Source of the DNA: Rhizophagus sp. LPA8_4_AMF
Lineage: Eukaryota; Glomeromycota; Glomeromycetes; Glomerales; Glomeraceae
Direction of reading: 5' to 3'
DNA: 26,287 nucleotides
Assembly (NCBI GenBank): GCA_021464525.1
Contig: JADRCO010000802.1
Span: 1-26,287, forward strand
The position numbers and the translations under genes were made by a program. Of this stretch, positions 10,539-20,147 are shown in pieces (position 1 is the first letter of the stretch; every line of letters starts with the position of its first letter). The notes below the pieces were generated by a model. It was not told the origin of the DNA. It ran no database searches and saw nothing but the letters and a program-made list of their open reading frames with translations.

Positions 10539-11395
10539 TTAAAAATCAAGATCTTCAAGTCCATAAAATGCTATTTGTTCTTTAATAAATTCCGGATCAC
10601 ATCGTTCAGCAAACGCTTTACATATAGCATAATCATCATCTTCATCCTCATCCTCATAAGTATAGCCTTGATTATTTTTTTTTTTTTTTTGACAAATAAA
10701 GAGAGATAAAACAAGCTTTAGATAATTCATGATATAATTATATCATTTCAATAAGAAATAACAGTTTTTTTATGAGGTAGTGAGGTAGAAAGCAGGAAAG
10801 AATACCTTTTTTCTGTTTCGTCATATCATTTGTGGCCGTAGAGTCTACAACGCTGTCACGATGGACAAAAATCAGGTGTTGTTCTAATCTAACAAAGGAT
10901 CCAAATCGAGAACTATTGCAAATTGGGCACTAAACATGAAAGAAATAAAGTCAATGCGACCATTTTTAAAGTAGCAGGCAAAACCAATTCTTTGAGCCTA
11001 CCTTAAATGGCATCTGTTGAGTGTGTTCACGCAAATGTTCTGCAAGAAATCAATAATAGATTATTACAATTTACTACAGCGACAGGAAGTACTTTAAGTA
11101 CTTGTTATATTATTTTTACCTTTTAATTGAAAAATATCATTCAATTGCCTTTCACAATTTTCCCATGGACATAGGTAAAATGGGCGTCCTCGATAAAACA
11201 TTCTGCATAAGAAGAGATCAGAAAGTAAAAACCTAATGACTCCTCAAGTAATAGTTAGGAAACCTACCTTAAATTATCCAAATCCTTGTGATCATTGTAG
11301 ACGTGACGTTCGAGTCCCTTCTGATTATAAAAGCACGGTGGTTTGGAATGAGAATCGGTCCATTTGCAGATAAATGGTGTAATGGAAGAAGACAT
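10539..11395 (-). CDS. C2H2 zinc-finger protein with acidic C-terminal tail (166 aa, 5 exons)
   Basis: Exons on the minus strand: 11395-11268, 11202-11120, 11039-11002, 10929-10806, 10666-10539; 501 nt in total with all phases agreeing. Finger 2 is canonical C-x4-C-x12-H-x3-H (Cys54, Cys59, His72, His76) with the C-P-W-E-N-C start seen in GLI/ZIC-like fingers. Finger 3 is C-x2-C-x13-H-x4-H (Cys84 to His106). Finger 1 (Cys10, Cys21, His31, His36) has unusual spacing and may not bind zinc normally. A highly acidic run (Glu/Asp, about residues 127-136) precedes a helical C-terminus ending 'GLEDLDF'. A nucleic-acid-binding regulator is likely; the target is unknown. The last intron ends in a poly-A tract rather than a pyrimidine tract before its AG, so that acceptor is the weakest. 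The start ATG is the first in frame and opens exon 1. Confidence 0.78.
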
Positions 11396-12375
11396 GGTAA
11401 TATAAAAATTTATAAAAATAAAAAGTTTCTTGCAAAATGATTTAAAATGATTTAATGATTTAAGGGGAATTGAATCATTATTCGCTTTTTTTGGTTAATA
11501 TGACGATAAAGTCCCGGAGAGTATACCTTTACTGAGTGATCCGATGATCTTTCTGAGTCCCAGTCATGTCAATTTTTAGCACAGACTGCACAGTCATGTG
11601 AATTTTGATGCAGACCGAATTTAAACTTTGATCGATTAAAAGTAGCAATGTTTGCATCTTTAATTTTATTGAAAAAAGAGGTTCCTAGCAATTTATACTA
11701 TCTATGAATACATTTTGCATTAGCTTATTACAATATCTACTACAACCATTATCTCATTAAATATTTAAATTAGTAAAAACAAATTTTTTTTAATAACTCT
11801 CATTATAAAGCGAATAGCAAAAAAAAAACGGGTAAATCTAGTTTTATAATCAATTGGACCCAACTCATTCTACATATTATTGATGACCCATTTATAATCT
11901 AGTATACCTACTGCTGTTAACAGTAACAATATTTGTATTTTTTTAACAATAAGTGGTTAGTGATAGTTTCTGCAAATGATGACAGTGACTAACAATTATA
12001 ATAACTTGTTAACTAAGTGTAGTTAAATAAAAGGGTCTTTTTTTTTAAAAAAAACCGTCACTTTATTTTTTAGGAAGGAAGGACAAATCTAGATCAAGTC
12101 ATATTAATTTTAACTAACTTGACTCAAAGTTCAACTTAGCTCAATACACTCTAACTCGTTTTCTTGGATTAAAAATGATATGTTAATTAAAAAAGAAAAA
12201 AGAAAGAGATAATTTGAGGTTTATTATAACAAAAAATTGTAAAAAAAAAAAAAAAATTGGTTCATTGCCTCTAATATTTCTTAAACAAATTCTGAATTTT
12301 TATTTAAACAGTTATTTGAAAGTTATCAATACAAATAAATGTGCTTTTTTATGAAATTAATTAACTCATAGTTTT
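11396..12375. other. Intergenic region between zinc-finger and HROB-like genes
   Basis: No coding potential seen. The 980 bp contain the upstream region of the zinc-finger gene (start at 11395) and the 3' end of the HROB-like gene (stop at 12376). It holds A/T homopolymers near 11767-11830, 12038-12055 and 12240-12256. No terminator hairpin or RNA gene was recognised. Confidence 0.5.
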
Positions 12376-14342
12376 TCACATATCACTCTGACATGAAACT
12401 TCACTATCTATAAAAGATTCTTCAGAATTTGATTGTATTGAACGACTTGGAGAATTATTTACCGCTTTATCACCTAATCCATTTATGGTCTACGTAAAAT
12501 ACTTGTAACGTAAATTTCTTCGAAATTTGAATTTATTACGGTACAATAAATTTAATTCATTACTAACCTTTGCTCCATATCCAAGAACTTTGTTAGATTC
12601 ATCTACATATATCATATAAATATTACTAAGTGTAATAGCGATGAAAAGTGGTAACCCCTCAGAATTTTGAATCGTAACCTTTATAAAAATGTTGCCAATT
12701 ACTTCAAAAGTGATTAAAATAAAAATAAAGGAAGCCATAATTGAATAACTTACATTTCTTAGGACAAGAATTGTGTCTTTACACAACATTGAGCTGTATG
12801 CTTTAATAACTTTTTCTTGGATCAAGGCCTTAATTTCGCCTTCAATGATGTAATTATGATTACATAGTTATTATCATACACTTATAGTACTTATAGTTGT
12901 GCACATAAAAAAATGTAGAAACCTGTATAATCCCTTAAAGTGAGAACTTTCTTGGTTGAATGAATGTTACGAATTTGTCCTATAGTAATTCCTACTTTTT
13001 CTGAATGGTTCCTCTCTTGAAGAATTTTCATAGTATTTTTGATAAATTCTTTCATGAACATTTCAGCTATGTAAAAAATAAATAAATAAGACGTACAATA
13101 TTTAGCTTCAAGACTATGCAATTAGAATAATATTTACGTAAATCGAGTAACGTAATCATATTGAACCATTGCTCTTCAGTAATCGTTGTTTCGTTTTTCG
13201 CACCGTTAGAACCATTTGAGAGTTTGCCGCGGTATTGCATCATGACATGATCCAAGATCTGCGATTCATGAGGAATTTCTGCAGCCTTTGACACGATAGC
13301 TTCCATTCTTGAAGGTGGCTATTTCATAAAAATAAAATTGTTTATAATTATTTTTTTAATCACATTTTATTATAAATTTTTTATTTTTTACCAGATCAGG
13401 AAGACAACTAATAGGTCCTGCAACACTTTGTTTTAATTCCATTTGATTAAAAGAATCATCACGAATTCTTTTTAAATTGTTTAACGTTACACGGTCCTCC
13501 ATTAATATTGAAGGACGAAGGGAGGAATCATTATCATTAGCGGCAGAATCTTCACTGCAAAAGATATCATTATTCAAAGAATGTGTTGATGTAGATTTAA
13601 ATAAATCAGGTACAAAAGATGATTGGTTTGAATTTGAAATTTTTCGATTTTTTAAAACCGGAACCATAGAAGGAGCTTGTAATCTTGATGAAATCGAAGC
13701 CTCTGATATAGAGGATGATGATGCCGCACCGAATCTAGCATTTGTCATTGATCGTTGATATGTGCCAGTCATATCATTTACAGGATATTTATAAATTTTA
13801 TCAGTAACAGTAGCAGAATCACTAAGTTCTTTAAATGATTTATATTTTAGTCTAGAATCACCAGAATTAATAGCTGGAGGGTCTGGAACAATTGAACGAT
13901 TTCCAAACATAAAAGTATCAAATGAACGTTGAAAAGGACCACGATCTTCTCCTGGTTTTTTAGCAGGAGTTGCAATTATACCAGCTTCTTCAATTTGTTT
14001 ATAAAAATTATGATTTCCATTCCATCGATTTGAATAAGATTTTGATGGTAAAGATAACCTTTTTTGAGGTTTATCATTTGTAACATCTTTTTCTGGTTCA
14101 TCGTCTGAAGTTTTTTTCCAATTATTATTTTTCTTTTGTCGCCAATTTTGTTTTTTTTGATAATAAGATTTTTTGTTATAAGGTTTTTTGTCAGAAGTTT
14201 TTTTGTTTGAAGTTTTTTTTGATTTAGGCAAGTCAATTTTTCCTTCTTCTGCTGCTTTTTGGTCCGCAAGTTTTACACTTTTTGAAACAAATTTTCTCGA
14301 AGGTAAATGAATAACATAAGGTTCTGGTTCTGGTTCATACAT
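12376..14342 (-). CDS. HROB-like homologous recombination OB-fold protein (528 aa, 6 exons)
   Basis: Exons on the minus strand: 14342-13392, 13318-13138, 13066-12923, 12839-12754, 12678-12568, 12489-12376; 1587 nt with all phases agreeing. Residues 1-300 are low-complexity: Lys/Asn/Gln-rich at 40-80, then Ser/Pro-rich. A 'VAGPISCLPDL' segment (307-317) leads into a helical stretch. Residues 400-481 form an OB-fold like Pfam DUF4539 of human HROB (C17orf53/MCM8IP): 'KVGITIGQIRNIH', 'LTLRDYTGEIKALI', 'DTILVLRNVTI' and 'LFIAITLSNIYMIYV' follow the family's 'LkDptGei', 'GsvLlLknv' and 'LnitlnNiv' pattern. HROB loads the MCM8-MCM9 helicase onto recombination intermediates in the nucleus. The role is inferred from the domain; the N-terminal half is not recognisable. 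The protein is shorter than human HROB (about 650 aa). The start is the ATG giving 'MYEPEPEPY'. A different OB-fold protein is possible. Confidence 0.68.
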
Positions 14343-14466
14343 ATTTGCTTGAGAAGATAAAAAAAAACGCGTTTAATGTTAGAAACTAGAAGAAAATATT
14401 AGTGATTAAGTTTTTTATAAACTTTTTATATGCTCATACCGCGCAGCATAGTATTAAAAATCATCA

Positions 14467-14600
14467 GATAGTTATTGAGGAGCATTACATCTTTAGACTC
14501 TTTGCAAACTATTTCTAGGCTCTAGTCAAAAGAGATACCAATTTAAGTCCGATAGTTATTGAGGAACATTATATCTTTAAACTCCATGTAAGCTATGTAA
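14467..14600. repeat. Diverged direct repeat, two copies about 84 bp apart
   Basis: The word gatagttattgagga, continuing through a cattacatcttta-like stretch to a gcaaactat/gtaagctat-like end, occurs at 14467-14516 and again at 14551-14600 with a handful of substitutions. It lies in non-coding spacer. It may be a local tandem duplication of an 84-bp segment. Confidence 0.6.
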
Positions 14601-15833
14601 ACTACGTCTATATTCTGGCTGATAAGAGAATATGATCTCACTCTCACCGTAAAGACGATCAAAATCACGTGACCACGAAATATGCAATATTTCATCGTTT
14701 TGTTTATAATGATATGTAACTCAAATATCATCTGAGATATAAAAATCTATTTCTTTGAATTACTTTTAAATCGCACGTCAATTAACTTATAAAGTTAATT
14801 ATAAGTTTTAACAAAAAAACCAATCAATAAAAATTGCTGACAAATTATCCTTTGTATGCACATTCATTGCTTTTTGCATACAATTGACATTTATCATTAA
14901 TCAATTTTTTTTTTTCGGTATTATGTACTCCACAATTTGATAAAAAATATATAAACATTTTAAAAAACTTTAATCTTTTTATATATTTTTTTTTTTTCTA
15001 GAAATAAATAACAATAATAAATAAAATATTGATTAATTTCCAAAAATTTATTTTAAATTTTATTAATAAAAAAATTCATCCATGTGTTAACTAAATAAAG
15101 AAAATAAACTGCAAAAAAGTTTAAGCTTAACATTTTTTACTAATCTAAAAATAATTCTGATTTACTTCATTGGATATTAAATGAAAAAAACATGAATTAT
15201 TCAATTTATCCCTAATAAAGCATGGTATCTAAACTCGTAATTTTGAAACTTGATATCCTTTTTCATTGTCCAGTTTTAAGAGTATCTATATCTACAATAT
15301 GTCAAAATCCATAATTCCCAAAAAAGGGTATCAAATTAAATGTAACACCAATTTAATTTTTGCTAGCTAAAAAAGGAATGCTGCGGTCATTCTAATAAAT
15401 AACGTTTTACCTACTAATCGAACAAAAGAATTTTACAATAATAAAAATTAAAAATATGCATATTGTAATTATCGTATGTAACGAATAAAATTTTTATTTT
15501 ATATCAAGCCGAGGGCGACGGGCATAAGCATGTATAATATACAGTACATACATTTCTTATATTTTTCCCATAATTGGTACTCTTTAATATATTTGGTAAT
15601 TTATAATGTCCTTCAATCCAAATTTCCGGTCCGATTTTTTTGTGTTAAATCCGAATTAAACTAAATTTGGGTTATAAACAATTTTTTGTCCAATCATTCA
15701 TTCTTTATGTATTGAAACTGTTAAACCTTTGAATTATAATACAAAGAAGCATGATATATCACGGTTTTTTTTGTTTTCCATAAATTTCAATATAATTAAT
15801 CCATTTGTTTATCTTTGAACATCTTCGAAAATG

Positions 15834-15841
15834 TATATAAA
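15834..15841 (+). promoter_or_regulatory. Candidate TATA box of the lipase gene
   Basis: The sequence tatataaa lies 173 bp before the lipase ATG and is followed by a pyrimidine-rich tract (about 15880-15950), a common arrangement near fungal transcription starts. No transcript evidence is available, so this is a guess from position and sequence. Confidence 0.35.
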
Positions 15842-16013
15842 GAAATGAGGAAAATAATGATTTTCTTCGACCGATATTTATTTTTCATTTTAACCCTTCG
15901 TTCCTTTTCATTCCCTTCATTCCCTTCATTTTCTTTCATTTTCCCACACTATTAAAAAGTGTTGGAAAAAAAAAATCATTCTTTCTTTTACTCTAGAACA
16001 TTTATAATAAACA

Positions 16014-17254
16014 ATGAAGCAAATCATCACCTCGAATTGCGGTGCAATTCATACCACTAAATATTTTCATAAATCCCTTTCACTCTCATCATTTAAATTC
16101 TCACTCAAGTTAACTTTTATAATTTCTTTAATTCTTTTATCAACATTAATCGAAGCCATTCCAACTCCTTCCTCTTATTCAACCCTTAATAAAAGAAACG
16201 GAAATATTTCGAAGGATGATTTAAGTAAATTTGCAAATTTCGCTGCAGCCGCTTATTGTGATACTTCTAAGTTTAAAGATTGGAATTGTGGACCTATTTG
16301 TGATGCAACTGATGGTACTGTTGTTAATAAATTCTTTACCACTAAAAACACCGCCACAACAGGTATCTATATTATTGCGCCATATTTCGTCACACAAATC
16401 CTTGGGATTATCTACTAACCACTTTTAATTATAAAATTTTTAGCTTTTATTGCAACAAATGAAGAAGAAGAATTAATCGTTGTATCATTTAGAGGAACTG
16501 TACCAGATAATCTTAAAACTGTTCTCACTGATTTAAAACTTCTTTTAAGAGATTATCCACCTGCAAAAGGAGCAAAAGTACATACAGGATTTTATGAAGC
16601 TTTTCTTGAAGCACAATCCGAAGTTACTAACGAAGTTCAAAAATTACATGAAGAACATCCTAATTTTAAAGTTTTATATACTGGTCATAGTTTAGGTGCT
16701 GGTAAGTTTTTCCTGAAAAAAAAAAAAATTATATATATATTTATACGTTTTTACGTTTTTACGTTTTTTACGTTTTTTTAACTAAGGAAATTTATTTTTT
16801 CATTGTAGCGCTCACTTTATTAGCAGCATTAGATCTTGTACAAAATTCAACAGATTTCAAACCAAATGAAAATTTATTCGTTGCTACCTATGGTGAACCA
16901 AGAGTTGGTGATTTAAAATTTTCTAAATTTGTTGATAGTAAATTAAAAGTATCAAGGGTTATAAATGGAGGTGATCCAGTTCCTCATTTACCACCAAAAT
17001 TCCTTTCTTATGAACATCCTAGCGGTGAATTATGGATATCAGATCCTAAAAAAAGTTCAAACGAATTTATTACATGCAAGGGTACAGAAGATCCAAATTG
17101 TTCCAATTCGTTACCTATTACTAAATTAAATGCAAATTTTCACATGGGCCCTTATTTGGGTGTTTCTATGAGAGGTTGTAAATCTAACAATTATAAATCT
17201 GTCGGACAATTATTATCAGGTTTAAAATTTGATCGACTTGAAAAAGACAATTAA
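16014..17254 (+). CDS. Secreted class 3 (Rhizomucor-type) lipase, 350 aa
   Basis: Exons: 16014-16362, 16444-16701, 16809-17254; 1053 nt with agreeing phases. It is an alpha/beta-hydrolase of the fungal lipase_3 family that would cleave triacylglycerol or related esters. The nucleophile Ser199 sits in G-H-S-L-G-A. The acid is Asp258 in 'GGDPVPHLPP'. The His is His314 in 'FHMGPYLG'. The 'SFRGT' segment carries the oxyanion-hole region. The N-terminus has a long polar lead, a hydrophobic signal segment at about 30-48, and a dibasic Lys60-Arg61 fitting Kex2-type removal of a propeptide, as in Mucoromycota lipases. Cysteines at 82, 92 and 96 and in the C-terminal part suggest disulfides in an extracellular enzyme. 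All catalytic residues are present, so the enzyme should be active. Residue numbers are my own count. It lies upstream of, and on the same strand as, the Pmp3 fragment. Confidence 0.9.
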
Positions 17255-17567
17255 ATAGATAGATTATTAGAAGGTTATTAGAAGGAATGAAGGGTTAAAT
17301 GATAATTAGATTAGTTTTAAATAGATTTTGTTAATTTAATCTTTGTACTATTGTAATTTTAATAAATACTGTACGTAATATACCTGTATCAGAGTTGTCA
17401 GACAGTTGAACAATCTTTATCATGTAACTCGCCAAAAAAAAGTCACGCCTGTCACGTGATTTCACGTGGTTATACAGTTATACTGTATGCATGAATAAAC
17501 TTTTTAAATGGGCGTTAATTCTCTCTCCTTAAATTATTTTTTCTTCTTTTAAAAAATTCAATAAAAT
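17255..17567. other. Spacer with a doublet of CACGTG sites
   Basis: This is the lipase 3' region and Pmp3 upstream region. It holds gtcacgtgat at 17451-17460 directly followed by ttcacgtggt at 17461-17470, about 100 bp before the Pmp3 ATG. Such E-boxes are bound by bHLH factors in fungi; a role in controlling the Pmp3 gene is inference. No reading frame is supported. Confidence 0.45.
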
Positions 17568-17676
17568 ATGGCTGAATATACCGGCTGGGAAATTTGTGCT
17601 ATAATCATGGCATTTCTATTTCCACCCCTAGGAGTATTTATGAAAAGAGGTTGTTGTAATTTAGACTTATGGTTAA
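17568..17676 (+). pseudogene. Pmp3/UPF0057 stress proteolipid, 5' exon only
   Basis: The frame begins 'MAEYTGWEICAIIMAF', then 'LFPPLGVFMKRGCCNLD' and 'LWLS'. This is the first transmembrane helix and the diagnostic P-P-x-x-V-F-x-x-R-G-C motif of the Pmp3/RCI2 family, plasma-membrane proteolipids of about 55 aa that affect membrane potential and salt tolerance. The family continues with a second helix around 'LTxLGxxPG'. That part is missing. A possible donor (gtgtct) at 17677 is followed by T10, T28 and T33 runs, and I find no matching second exon up to about 18010 in any frame. So the gene is either broken by the insertion of homopolymer-ended sequence, or its 3' exon is lost or misassembled. 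The start is the only ATG before the motif. Confidence 0.7.
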
Positions 17677-17681
17677 GTGTC

Positions 17682-17706
17682 TTTTTTTTTTATTGTTATT
17701 TTGTTA

Positions 17707-17786
<80 letters not shown>
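17682..17786. repeat. Poly-T tracts within the Pmp3 gene
   Basis: There are T runs at 17682-17691 (10), 17710-17737 (28) and 17743-17775 (33), the last directly followed by A11 (17776-17786). Only 'aaaac' separates the two long runs. Such tracts can mark the tails of minus-strand retroposed DNA, slippage expansion, or assembly trouble. Confidence 0.85.
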
Positions 17787-19016
17787 TAAACCATCTTTTT
17801 TTTATGTAATGGAATCAAGTCTAAAAAACACTATTCTATTTATAAATAATATTTGGAGATTCACTGGGTGCTTTGACCCTATAATTTTCATAAAACTGAT
17901 CAGAGGCTTGTTTTAAGGAGTACATCCTTTTATGAAACTTTTTATTGGTGGTATATGATATTCCGTCCGCACGGTTAGTAGTCTAGAGCTTTAACTTTCA
18001 AATAATATAATATATAAATTGTATAAAAACTACACCAACATGGAATAACCAAAATGAAATGGTTCTGGTTCTATAATAATATTGTAACCTGAAAAATAAG
18101 TGATGTTATTTTTAGTTGATTATCACGTACTGTAGAACATAAGTATTAATTAAGTTTAGAAAAAGCAGAATTACATAATACAATAATGATGTACGAAAAG
18201 AATTCAAAAGGAAGAATTTTAAATTCTAATTTGATCAGAGTTTGTGAAATTTATTACTTCACATGCGCTCAATGATAATACAATCTTGATAAAAAATTTT
18301 CAAGAATAACTTATCAAAAATCTCAAAAATCTTGAATTTTTTTAGTATATAAGAACAAACTCTGATATGATGGTATTAAATCCATGTTCATTATCTACGA
18401 ATTTATTGCTAGTAATAAAAATGCGTTCGGTTAATGAAAGACGGCATTTTTGATACAAAATTTAAATGAATCAATAGTTGAAAAATTTAATCCTATTAGG
18501 ATACTCGGCTGAATTATAAAATAATTTGTTTTTTTAATTTTTATTTGCAACTGAGCCCAAACTATTATAATGAAACTAGTTCCAAGTCTTACCGTATTTT
18601 CTCTGTTTATTGATCCCAAAAATGATTTTCCTGGATATACTATATAATAAAAAAAAAACCCTTTCGTTTGAAATGTATGGCTGGAGCACCAACCATATCC
18701 GATGACAGTAGCCGATCTTGATGTTTCATTTTTTCAAATTCGCATGAAGTATAATTTCTTCATGGGAAGACACGTAATCTGCAAATTTTAAGTGCGGCTT
18801 AGTACACGCGTGAATTTGCCTCGATTAAAATGTCGATATCATTCGTGTTTGATAAACATTTTGACAAGTAATTCATAAACCTTAACATGAGCACAATTAT
18901 TTCCTTTTATGAATTTGTAAGCCATGATGAAAATAATTTATAAGGGAAAATTTATTTCGATAAAAAAAAAATAAACACATCTAAATTTACAGAAATCAAT
19001 TACAAAAAAAAAAAAA
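17787..19016. other. Intergenic region
   Basis: No supported gene. Several short frames on both strands (for example at 18431-18619, minus) have no recognisable motif, signal peptide or intron structure and look like chance. The sequence is slightly less AT-rich near 18660-18830. No tRNA or other RNA gene was recognised. Confidence 0.5.
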
Positions 19017-19548
19017 ATGAAATTTTATGATAAATTCTTGAGAAATTTCGTTATTCTTGTAGTTTTTGCAACTTTAACGATTTCCATTCCAATCCCTACA
19101 AATAAAAGGTTAAGCAAGGATATTCTCGTCGTTACAGCTCCCGGTCCAGAACCCAAGATCGTTGGAACTTCGCAAATTGCCAGTTGGATCTGTATCACTT
19201 GTAAATCAAGAGATAATGTGAAGATTGAAGTTTTAGAAAACCTAAATAAAGTAGTATTCACGACAATTGTAAGTTTGAATAAATAATTTGATAAATAGTT
19301 TAAAATTTTTATTATTTTAATTTAATAATATTATTATCATTTTATTAAAGGGTGAAAACGCTAATTCTGGATCACAAGCTTTTAAACTTGATCCAAGTTG
19401 GGCTGCTCCAGGGAGAGCGTATAATGTTAAAGTATCACTTCAAAGCAATCCGAAAGTTTTCGGAATAAGTATTAAACCATTCCCTGTTGTTCCAGCTAAA
19501 ATAAATATTCCAGCTAATTTTCCAGTTAATTTTCCGAGACCTTTTTAA
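19017..19548 (+). CDS. Small secreted protein with Kre9/KNH-like domain, 149 aa
   Basis: Exons: 19017-19268 and 19351-19548 (450 nt, phase 0 junction, GTAAGT donor). Residues 1-24 form a signal peptide: Lys/Arg-containing start, then 'FVILVVFATLTIS'. A Lys30-Arg31 pair follows, which could be a Kex2-type processing site. The rest is a compact beta-rich domain. A Trp ('ASWIC'), the strand 'VKIEVLEN', a strand 'VVFTTI', then 'AFKLDPSW..PGRAYNVKVSL' and 'FGISIKPF' fit the layout of the Kre9/Knh1 N-terminal domain (Pfam Kre9_KNH), found on secreted and wall-linked fungal proteins. The tail is Pro/Asn-rich ('NIPANFPVNF') with no clear GPI signal. A cell-wall-associated or secreted protein is likely, possibly a host-interface protein. 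The family call is tentative; secretion is more certain. An antisense frame over exon 1 is a shadow. Confidence 0.72.
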
Positions 19549-20147
19549 ATTGTATAAAATTTAATTTTCAATGCTTAAATAAAGGACTATGTAAATAGAA
19601 AAAGAATTATGTAAATAGAGGTAGTAAATAAGAAATGATATATTATCATTTATTGCTGGTAAAGCGGTGACGGAATAATTTCGGGAATAACTTTAATTCA
19701 ATTCCTATTTTTTTTTTTTCGGAATTCTATGTCCCATTATTATTATTTGTAAATATTAAACATTTCTTATTCAATATCCTGAATTAAAAATGTCAAATGA
19801 CTCATTGTATAATGTAGGTTTTTTTATAAACTCGATATATATATTCACGAGACCATTCAGTATTTAAAATTGGTTAGTTCACGAGTTCCGGTAAGAATTT
19901 CATTGATATAATATTTTCTGTGGGCTAAGTGAATTTTTTATGTTTTTATGGAAAAATAAATCTCATTTTATGTTTATTTTACTTCAAATTTCTATATACC
20001 ATGATCGTATACATAAGAAAAAAATGATAATTACATGATACTCAGCTTTTAGTTAAAAAAAAAAAAAAAAAAAAAAATTTATAACTTAAAAATAGATACT
20101 ATGATATACAGTATAATGAACATTAAAAATTGAGATACTATTTAGGG
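19549..20147. other. Intergenic region between convergent genes
   Basis: It lies between the ends of two convergent small secreted protein genes. Non-coding by inspection. It has an A23 run near 20055-20077, a T10 run near 19710 and AT-rich spacer that should contain both 3' untranslated regions. Confidence 0.5.

Larger units (their letters stand above)
14343..16013. other. Intergenic region between divergent HROB-like and lipase genes
   Basis: No convincing reading frame. It contains a diverged direct repeat of about 50 bp (14467 and 14551), a TCACGTGACC site at 14665-14674, poly-T near 14905-14915 and 14988-14998, and a CT-rich tract at 15890-15950 just ahead of the lipase gene. The rest is unremarkable AT-rich spacer. 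Confidence 0.5.

Noticed and set aside
13477-13758. Plus-strand 93-codon frame with acidic composition
   Set aside because: Antisense shadow of HROB-like exon 1; no start context or motif.
13976-14269. Second minus-strand frame, Lys-rich
   Set aside because: Alternative frame of the low-complexity Lys/Asn region of HROB-like exon 1.
18431-18619. Minus-strand 62-codon frame
   Set aside because: No domain, signal peptide or splice structure; probably chance.
19025-19261. Minus-strand 78-codon frame
   Set aside because: Antisense to exon 1 of the Kre9-like gene.
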